Positions 58,077 to 64,000 of a stretch of DNA of 64,000 nt are shown piece after piece. Made by a program: the position numbers and the translations under genes. Every line of letters starts with the position of its first letter. Position 1 is the stretch's first letter. This DNA comes from Rhodospirillales bacterium. Its GTDB lineage: Bacteria; Pseudomonadota; Alphaproteobacteria; Rhodospirillales; UBA2165. The notes beneath the pieces were generated by a model, which was not told where the DNA came from, ran no database searches, and worked only from the letters and a program-made list of their open reading frames with translations. The DNA is taken from positions 46,421 through 110,420 of the forward strand of contig JAJDXO010000043.1 in the NCBI GenBank assembly GCA_022823235.1. Reading direction: 5' to 3'.

Positions 58077-59615
58077 GTGGCCGGCCCCATCGCCAATCTT
58101 CGGCGGCTTTACGCAATCGCCCGCATTCTGGCCAAACATGACGCTCTGTTTCCGCTCGAACCCCTGCCGGCGGCGGCCCTGCCTCTGGCCGTCCTGAGGC
58201 GGCTGATAAAACCCACCGTCGACGGCCCGCCCGGGGAACGGTTGGCCGGCGCCCTCCAAGCCCTCGGGCCGAGCTTCATCAAGCTGGGGCAAACCCTGTC
58301 CACGCGGCCCGACCTCCTGGGGGAGGATATCGCGGGCGCACTCGCGGAGCTTCAGGATCATCTGCCGCCGTTCAGCGGCGCCGACGCACGGGCGGCGATC
58401 GAGGAGCAACTTGACGCGGGCGTCGAGGACCTGTTCAGCGCGTTCGAAGACGAGCCCGCGGCCGCCGCCTCCATCGCACAAGTCCATTTCGCCACCACCA
58501 CCGACGGCCGCGAGGTGGCGGTCAAGGTGCTCCGGCCCGGCATCGAGCAGGCCTTTGCCGCGGATATCGATTTGTTCATCTGGCTCGCGCGCATCGTCGA
58601 ACGGCGCCGGCCGGAGCTTCGCCGGCTGAAGCCGGTGGATGTCATCCAGACATTCGAAGAGTCGGTCCGGCTGGAAATGGACCTGCGCCTCGAGGCGGCC
58701 GCGGCCCAGGAACTGGCGGAAAACTTCGCCGACGATCCGGGATACCGCGTGCCCGAGGTCGATTGGCAACGGACCGCCCGCCGGGTCTTGACGGTGGGGC
58801 GGATCGCGGGCGTCCCAATCGACGAGCGGGACCGGCTGCTGGCGGCCGGGCACGATCTGGAGGATCTTCTCGCCAGGGCCGGCGCCATTTTCTTCAAGCA
58901 GGTCTTCAGGGACGGGTTCTTCCATGCCGACCAGCACCCCGGCAATCTGTTCGTCGACGAGGACGGGAATCTCGTCGCCGTCGATTTCGGCATCATGGGC
59001 CGGCTCGACGCGCCCACCCGGCGCTATCTCGGCGAAATGCTGATGAGTTTTCTGGAACGCAACTACCGGCGGGCCGCCGAGGTGCATTTCGAGGCCGGTT
59101 ACGTCCCGTCCCACCACTCGGTGGAGGTCTTTACCCAGGCCCTCCGGTCCATCGCGGAACCCATCCTCGACCGCCCCCAGAACGAGATCTCCATTGCCAG
59201 GCTTCTGGCGCACCTGTTCCAGGTCACCGAGACCTTCGACATGGAGACCCAGCCGCAGCTCCTGCTGTTGCAGAAGACCATGCTGGTGACCGAGGGGGTC
59301 GGCCGGACCCTGTGCCCCGATCTGAACGTGTGGTTCCTGGCTCAGGCCCTGGTGGATGACTGGGTCGCCGACCATATGGGCGCCGAGGCGCGCCTCCTCG
59401 AAGCCGCGGACGAGATCGCCGGCGGCCTCAGGCGCCTGCCGCGCATGGTCGAAAACATGGAACGGAGCGCCGAGGCGCTTGCCGGCGGCGGTGTGCGCCT
59501 CCACCCGGAGTCCCTGGACGCCTTCGGCGCGGCGCCGTCCCGCAAAAAGCCGGCGGCGGTGTATTTCGTCGTCGCCGTTCTCGCGGTGATCCTGGGGGTT
59601 GTCGCGCTCTCTTGA
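58077..59615 (+). CDS. ubiB: Ubiquinone biosynthesis protein UbiB
   Basis: A 512-residue atypical protein-kinase-like ATPase needed for ubiquinone synthesis. KxGQ motif FIKLGQTLSTRPDLL, AAASIAQVHFA (Ala-rich loop), AVKVLRPG, FFHADQHPGNLFVDEDGNLVAVDFGIMG (catalytic and metal-binding part), and two C-terminal membrane helices ending VAVLAVILGVVALS. Start uncertain: GTG 58077 (two bases after the ubiE stop, preceded by GGCGGA) or TTG 58062 (overlapping ubiE). Confidence 0.93.
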   Translation: MAGPIANLRRLYAIARILAKHDALFPLEPLPAAALPLAVLRRLIKPTVDGPPGERLAGALQALGPSFIKLGQTLSTRPDLLGEDIAGALAELQDHLPPFSGADARAAIEEQLDAGVEDLFSAFEDEPAAAASIAQVHFATTTDGREVAVKVLRPGIEQAFAADIDLFIWLARIVERRRPELRRLKPVDVIQTFEESVRLEMDLRLEAAAAQELAENFADDPGYRVPEVDWQRTARRVLTVGRIAGVPIDERDRLLAAGHDLEDLLARAGAIFFKQVFRDGFFHADQHPGNLFVDEDGNLVAVDFGIMGRLDAPTRRYLGEMLMSFLERNYRRAAEVHFEAGYVPSHHSVEVFTQALRSIAEPILDRPQNEISIARLLAHLFQVTETFDMETQPQLLLLQKTMLVTEGVGRTLCPDLNVWFLAQALVDDWVADHMGAEARLLEAADEIAGGLRRLPRMVENMERSAEALAGGGVRLHPESLDAFGAAPSRKKPAAVYFVVAVLAVILGVVALS

Positions 59616-59739
59616 TGGCCTCGCTGCCGCCGTCGCCGACGTTCCCCCGCCGGATGGCAGGCGGCGGCGCGCTTGCCAAGTCCCGGTCAAATGCCTAGGT
59701 TAACTACAAAATTTGATCGTAGTTTATGCGGAATTCCAC

Positions 59740-60951
59740 ATGAACCAGGGAAAAAGGGTCCTGCTGATCGTCGCCGGCGGCATCGCGGCCTATAAGTCGT
59801 TGGAACTCTTACGTTTGCTGCGCGCCCGCGACATTTCGGTGCGCTGCGTTCTGACCCGTGCCGGGGCGAGGTTCGTGACGCCCCTCTCCCTAAGCAGCCT
59901 CTCCGAAGACAAGGTCTATGAGGACTTGTTCGAGCTCACGGGCGAGAACGAAATGGGACATATCGAGTTCAGCCGGGACGCGGACCTGCTGGTCGTGGCG
60001 CCCGCCACCGCCGATATTCTCGCCAAGATGCGGGCCGGAATCGCGGACGATCTCGCGACCACGACGCTGCTGGCGACCGACAAGCCCGTCATGGTCGCGC
60101 CGGCCATGAACGTCCGCATGTGGGAACACGCCGCAACCCGGGAAAACATGGCGGTCCTCCGGGAACGCGGTATCCTCGAGGTCGGTCCGGACGAAGGCGA
60201 CATGGCGTGCGGCGAATACGGTTTCGGGAGAATGTCCGAGCCGGCGGCCATCGCCGAGGCGATCGAATTTTTTTTTCAAACCAGTGACCGGTTGAAGGGC
60301 CGCCGCGCGATCGTCACCAGCGGCCCCACCGTCGAGGCCATCGATCCCGTTCGCTACATCGCCAACCGGTCGTCGGGCCGCCAGGGTCACGCCATCGCGC
60401 GGGCCCTCGCCGCCGAGGGCGCCGAGACCGTCCTGGTGACGGGACCGACGACGCTGCCGGACCCCGCCAACATGACCGTCGTGCACGTGAACTCGGCCGA
60501 CGAAATGCTGAAGGCGACGCAGGACGCGCTGCCCGCCGATATCGTCGTCTGCGCCGCGGCGGTCGCCGATTGGCGGGTCGACCGGCAGGCGGATCGAAAA
60601 ATCAAGAAGAACGGCAGCATCCCCGATCTCAAGCTGGTGGAAAACCCGGACATTCTGGCCACCCTGAGCTCGGCATCCCCAGACCGCGCCCAATTGGTCG
60701 TGGGATTCGCCGCGGAAACCGGCGACGTGGTCGACCAGGCGGCCGCCAAACGGGCCAAGAAGGGGTGTGACTGGATCGTCGCCAACGACGTCTCCCCGGA
60801 GACCGGGACCTTCGGCGGCGGCGACAACACGGTGCACGTCATCGATGACGCGGGCGTCGAGGACTGGCCGACCATGTCCAAGGAACGGGTCGGCGCCCGC
60901 CTCGCGGCACGGATCGCCGACCATCTGGCGGGTGGCGGAGCGGCCGAATGA
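59740..60951 (+). CDS. coaBC: Phosphopantothenoylcysteine decarboxylase / phosphopantothenate-cysteine ligase
   Basis: A 403-residue CoA-synthesis enzyme. CoaC half: [21 protein letters not shown], the FMN site, [32 protein letters not shown] and [11 protein letters not shown]. CoaB half from about residue 190: [55 protein letters not shown] and VGFAAETGD. Start at MNQGKRVLL (59740). The stop overlaps the dut start by ATGA (60948-60951). Confidence 0.95.
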   Translation: MNQGKRVLLIVAGGIAAYKSLELLRLLRARDISVRCVLTRAGARFVTPLSLSSLSEDKVYEDLFELTGENEMGHIEFSRDADLLVVAPATADILAKMRAGIADDLATTTLLATDKPVMVAPAMNVRMWEHAATRENMAVLRERGILEVGPDEGDMACGEYGFGRMSEPAAIAEAIEFFFQTSDRLKGRRAIVTSGPTVEAIDPVRYIANRSSGRQGHAIARALAAEGAETVLVTGPTTLPDPANMTVVHVNSADEMLKATQDALPADIVVCAAAVADWRVDRQADRKIKKNGSIPDLKLVENPDILATLSSASPDRAQLVVGFAAETGDVVDQAAAKRAKKGCDWIVANDVSPETGTFGGGDNTVHVIDDAGVEDWPTMSKERVGARLAARIADHLAGGGAAE

Positions 60952-61409
60952 CCGAGCCCGTTCCGGTCGCCGTCAAGCAGCTTCCCCACGGCGAGGATTT
61001 GCCGCTGCCCGAAGCGGCGACCGCCTTGTCGGCCGGGGTGGACCTGCTGGCGGCGGTCGACGCGCCGGTGACGCTGGCGCCCGGCGAGCGGACCGTCATC
61101 CCGACCGGTCTCACCATCGCGCTCCCCGCCGGATATGAAGCCCAGGTCCGCCCGCGATCCGGCCTCGCGGTCAAGAACGGCCTCTCGGTCCTTAATTCCC
61201 CCGGCACCATCGATGCCGACTACAGGGGCGAGGTCGGCGTCATATTGATCAACCTCGGCCGGGAACCCTTTGCCGTGGAGCGTGGCATGCGCATCGCCCA
61301 GATGGTGGTCGCGCCGGTCACGCAAATTGCCTGGAAGAGCGCCGGCGAACTCCCCGGGACCATCCGCGGCGCGGGCGGCTTCGGCTCCACCGGGACATCG
61401 GGCGGCTAG
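60948..61409 (+). CDS. dut: Deoxyuridine 5'-triphosphate nucleotidohydrolase
   Basis: A 153-residue dUTPase, which keeps uracil out of DNA and yields dUMP. The five motifs are visible: AGVDLLAA (1), RPRSGLAVK (2), [17 protein letters not shown] (3), RIAQMVVAP (4) and GAGGFGSTG (5). Overlaps coaBC by four bases. Functionally linked to the dCTP deaminase-like enzyme at 31196. Confidence 0.97.
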   Translation: MTEPVPVAVKQLPHGEDLPLPEAATALSAGVDLLAAVDAPVTLAPGERTVIPTGLTIALPAGYEAQVRPRSGLAVKNGLSVLNSPGTIDADYRGEVGVILINLGREPFAVERGMRIAQMVVAPVTQIAWKSAGELPGTIRGAGGFGSTGTSGG

Positions 61410-61413
61410 AGCC

Positions 61414-61869
61414 ATGCTCAGGCTTTCGAAAAAGATGCTGTTCGCCATCGAAGCGGTCGCGGACATCGCCTACCACGCCGCCGGTCAGCCGGTGCAGAGC
61501 CGGGACATCACGGAACGCCAGGGAATTCCGCGCCGTTATCTCGAGCAGGCCCTGCAGCATCTGGTGCGGGCCGATATCCTGACCGGTATTCGCGGCCCCC
61601 GCGGCGGCTACAATCTCGCCCGGGAGCGCCGCCGCATCACGGTCGGCGAGATCGTCCGGGTGGTGCGGAAAATGGAATCGTCGGAGGATCCATTGTCCTC
61701 CGAGACCGGCTCCGCCCTCGGCGACCGGGTGATCCGGCCCATGTGGGCGGAATTGCAGGAAGACTTCATGGGCCGTCTGGATGAAATTTCCATCGAGGAT
61801 CTGTGCCGGCGGGCCAACCGTGCGGGCATCGAAAGCGAGGGCCGGCGCAATATCGATTTCGCCATCTGA
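61414..61869 (+). CDS. Rrf2 family regulator without Fe-S cysteines
   Basis: A 151-residue Rrf2-type winged-helix regulator: [69 protein letters not shown]. The three Fe-S cysteines of IscR are missing (only C131, near the C-terminus), as in CymR, which senses cysteine through CysK. The cysteine synthase gene follows 35 bases later. Start ATG 61414, four bases after dut. Confidence 0.88.
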   Translation: MLRLSKKMLFAIEAVADIAYHAAGQPVQSRDITERQGIPRRYLEQALQHLVRADILTGIRGPRGGYNLARERRRITVGEIVRVVRKMESSEDPLSSETGSALGDRVIRPMWAELQEDFMGRLDEISIEDLCRRANRAGIESEGRRNIDFAI

Positions 61870-61904
61870 AGCGGCGAACAACGAGCATCGAGCAAGGCGG
61901 GAAC

Positions 61905-62885
61905 ATGAACGGCGGGGCCAACGAAAATGCCAGTGAATTCCGGGGCCGCATTTACGACAACGTCGTGGATACGGTCGGCGCGACGCCGCTCATCCGGCTG
62001 GGCCGGGTTGCCGCCGATGCCGGTTGCCGGGCCGACCTGGTCGGCAAGTGCGAATTCTTCAATCCGCTGTCGTCGGTAAAGGACAGGATCGGCCTTGCCA
62101 TGATCGAGGCCGGCGAACGGGACGGCCAGATCACGCCGGACACGGTGATCATCGAGCCCACGTCGGGCAATACGGGCATCGCGCTGGCCTTCGTCTGCGC
62201 CGCGAAGGGCTACCGCCTGATTCTCACCATGCCCGAGAGCATGTCCGTGGAACGGCGCAAAATGCTGGCCCTGCTGGGAGCCGAGATCGAGTTGACGCCG
62301 GCGAACCGCGGCATGCCGGGCGCCATTGCCCGGGCCGAGGAATTGCGCGCCGAACATCCGAAATCCTTCACGCCGCAGCAGTTTTCCAACCCGGCCAACC
62401 CGGAAATCCACCGCCGCACGACGGCGGAGGAGATCTGGACCGACAGCGGCGGCAATGTCGATGTCGTGGTCAGCGGGGTCGGGACCGGCGGCACGCTGAC
62501 GGGCGTCGCGGAGATCATCAAGCCGCGAAAACCGGAACTCCGGATGGTCGCCGTCGAGCCCGAGGACAGCCCCGTGCTGTCGGGCGGCATGCCGGGGCCG
62601 CACAAGATCCAGGGCATCGGCGCCGGTTTCATTCCCGACAATCTGGCCACCGACCAGATCGACGAAATCGTTCAGATCGGCAATGAAACCGCGTTCGCCA
62701 TGGCCCGCAAACTGGCCCGCCTCGAAGGCCTCCCGGTCGGCATTTCGTCGGGCGCCGCGGTGGCGGCGGCGCTGGAAATCGGAGAGCGCGGCGACATGCG
62801 GGGCAAAATGATCGTCGTGGTTCTGCCGTCCTTCGCCGAGCGCTATTTGTCCACGGCCCTGTTCGACGGGCTTGGTATCGAGTAG
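61905..62885 (+). CDS. cysK: Cysteine synthase A
   Basis: A 326-residue PLP enzyme, O-acetylserine plus sulfide to cysteine. K59 in [12 protein letters not shown] binds [16 protein letters not shown] (substrate loop), [14 protein letters not shown] (phosphate loop), and [13 protein letters not shown] near the C-terminus. AAGGCGGG precedes ATG 61905. It follows the Rrf2 gene and is probably co-transcribed with it. Confidence 0.95.
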   Translation: MNGGANENASEFRGRIYDNVVDTVGATPLIRLGRVAADAGCRADLVGKCEFFNPLSSVKDRIGLAMIEAGERDGQITPDTVIIEPTSGNTGIALAFVCAAKGYRLILTMPESMSVERRKMLALLGAEIELTPANRGMPGAIARAEELRAEHPKSFTPQQFSNPANPEIHRRTTAEEIWTDSGGNVDVVVSGVGTGGTLTGVAEIIKPRKPELRMVAVEPEDSPVLSGGMPGPHKIQGIGAGFIPDNLATDQIDEIVQIGNETAFAMARKLARLEGLPVGISSGAAVAAALEIGERGDMRGKMIVVVLPSFAERYLSTALFDGLGIE

Positions 62886-62893
62886 GCCCTGCC

Positions 62894-63706
62894 ATGGGGA
62901 TGAACGACCAACAGGTTGAACGGTACGCCCGGCACATCCTGCTGCCGGAAATCGGCGGCGCCGGTCAGTCGAAGATTCTCGGCGCGCGGGTGCTGGTTGT
63001 CGGCGCCGGCGGTTTGGGGGCGCCGGTGATCCAGTATCTGGCGGCCGCCGGCGTCGGCACCATCGGGGTCATCGACGACGACGACGTGGACCTGTCCAAC
63101 CTTCAGCGTCAGGTGATCCACGCCACGTCCCGGATCGGCATGCCCAAGGTCGAGAGCGCCGCCCGGGCGGTCGCGGCCCTCAACCCCGACATTGAGGTGA
63201 TCCCCCGCAATGAGCGCCTGACCCCGGACAATGCCGAGGCTCTGATCTCCGGCTATGACGTGGTCGCCGACGGCAGCGACAATTTCGAAACCCGTTTTCT
63301 CGTCAATGACGCATGCTATCTGCTCAAGAAAACGCTGATCTCGGCGGCCATCCTGCGCTTCGACGGACAGCTTTCGACCTTCAAGGCCCACCTGGAGGGC
63401 GAAGACCATCCCTGTTACCGGTGCGTGTTTCCCGAAGCGCCGCCGCCCGGCATGGTGCCCGCCTGCGCCGAGGCCGGGGTGCTCGGCGCCCTCTGCGGCG
63501 CGCTCGGGAGCCTGCAGGCGGCGGAGGCGCTGAAGGAGATTACCGGTGCCGGGGAGTCGATGAGCGGGTCGCTGCTGATCGTCGACGGGCTGTCGGCAAC
63601 CTTCCGCAAGGTCCGCGTGAGGCGGGACCCGGGATGCGCCCTCTGCGGCGCGGAGCCGGCCTATACGGACCTGTCGCATCACGGGAAGCCCGTGGCCGCG
63701 GCGTAG
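62894..63706 (+). CDS. moeB: MoeB/ThiF family adenylyltransferase
   Basis: A 270-residue E1-like enzyme that adenylates the C-terminus of MoaD- or ThiS-like sulfur carriers. NAD/ATP fold: VLVVGAGGLGAPVIQYLAAAGVG, DDDVDLSNLQRQVIH (Arg/Asp of the adenylation site), VVADGSDNFETRFLVND. Zinc Cys pairs: CYRC near residue 175 and CALC near residue 250. No rhodanese domain follows. The reading frame has no internal UGA. Confidence 0.92.
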   Translation: MGMNDQQVERYARHILLPEIGGAGQSKILGARVLVVGAGGLGAPVIQYLAAAGVGTIGVIDDDDVDLSNLQRQVIHATSRIGMPKVESAARAVAALNPDIEVIPRNERLTPDNAEALISGYDVVADGSDNFETRFLVNDACYLLKKTLISAAILRFDGQLSTFKAHLEGEDHPCYRCVFPEAPPPGMVPACAEAGVLGALCGALGSLQAAEALKEITGAGESMSGSLLIVDGLSATFRKVRVRRDPGCALCGAEPAYTDLSHHGKPVAAA

Positions 63707-63714
63707 ACGGCTCT

Positions 63715-64000
63715 GGGGTCCGGATCCGATCAGGGGATTCCCGATTTTGCGGAGTTGTGTTTCAAGCTTTCCCCTCACCCCGTTCCTCTCCGCCCGAGAC
63801 CAAACCAACTCCCTCCCCCTTGACGGGGGAGGGTTGGGGTGGGGGTGGGGGTGAAGATGAGGATGGGGGTGATATGGAAATTCCCCCTCACCCAGCTACG
63901 GCTAGGCTCGCATCGCTCGCCAAGTCTCCGCATCCCACACCCTCCAGGGGAGAGGGACCTTGTGCCGCGCCGTACTGATCGTAGCAACACGCGTAGAGCG
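63715..64000. repeat. Family 1 repeat, long copy e
   Basis: Fills the end of the window after moeB: GGGTCCGG...GGGGATTCCCG at the start, then CTCCCTCCCCCTTGACGGGG (uninterrupted hairpin), a GGGTTGGGGTGGGG tract, CACCCAGCTACGGCTAGGCTCG and the end TTGTGCCGCGCCGT. Best reference for the unbroken long unit. It may continue past the window. Confidence 0.88.

Noticed and set aside
62894..63706. Second selenoprotein (MoeB has been suggested as one in marine data)
   Set aside because: The frame has ordinary Cys codons and no in-frame UGA.

Overview
This 64 kb, GC-rich stretch looks like chromosomal DNA of an alphaproteobacterium, probably of the Rhodospirillales type. The signs are dnaA-dnaN-recF-gyrB next to rpsT, mutM, ubiE, ubiB, coaBC and dut, together with lineage-typical families (MmcB, DUF3126, the long dCTP-deaminase-like enzyme, a YcgN-like protein, an AraC-MGMT fusion). 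About 58 protein genes, one tRNA-Arg(CCG) and RNase P RNA can be supported. Two families of dispersed palindromic repeats fill most of the longer gaps.

Layout. 1-1.67 kb: start of polA, a small zinc-finger gene overlapping it, a lipoprotein hydrolase and tRNA-Arg(CCG). 1.7-4.0 kb: a visibly AT-richer island carrying a PD-(D/E)XK-like nuclease and a divergent phospholipase-D-like protein; the latter sits between 37-bp perfect direct repeats. 4.1-14 kb: two-domain polyphosphate kinase 2, acyl-CoA dehydrogenase, hydroxyphenylpyruvate dioxygenase, an FAH-fold hydrolase, LytTR regulator, DUF2141, carotenoid oxygenase, membrane adenylate cyclase. 14-17 kb: DNA-repair pair MmcB/Ada-like, SprT-like peptidase, YcgN-like protein, RHH protein. 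17-33.5 kb: AsmA, MFS exporter, 5-oxoprolinase, DUF3750, deoxyribosyltransferase, TerB-DnaJ, amidase, DUF2332, rnpB, dienelactone hydrolase, dCTP deaminase-like enzyme, an LsrF-type aldolase. 33.6-46 kb: aldolase-dehydrogenase fusion, MBL lipoprotein, arylsulfotransferase-like protein, DUF3126, EamA transporter, a GST, AsnB, a two-domain oxidoreductase and HldE. 46-64 kb: PBP1, gyrB-recF-dnaN-dnaA, rpsT, mutM, ubiE-ubiB, coaBC-dut, an Rrf2 regulator with cysK, and MoeB.

The most striking observation is the glutathione S-transferase gene at 39780-40475 (minus). The obvious open frame begins without its active site. Upstream, in the same frame, a start codon with a strong ribosome-binding site opens a normal GST N-terminus in which the catalytic cysteine codon is UGA. 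A hairpin that fits the bacterial SECIS rules follows directly. I interpret this as a selenocysteine-containing GST. Sec insertion genes are not in the window.

Second-rank points are the nuclease/PLD island with its flanking repeats, a cluster of DnaA-box-like 9-mers near 32.4-32.5 kb about 16 kb from gyrB (which ends near 48.65 kb) and about 23 kb from the dnaA start, an Rrf2 regulator lacking the Fe-S cysteines beside cysK, and nested insertions inside the palindromic repeats.
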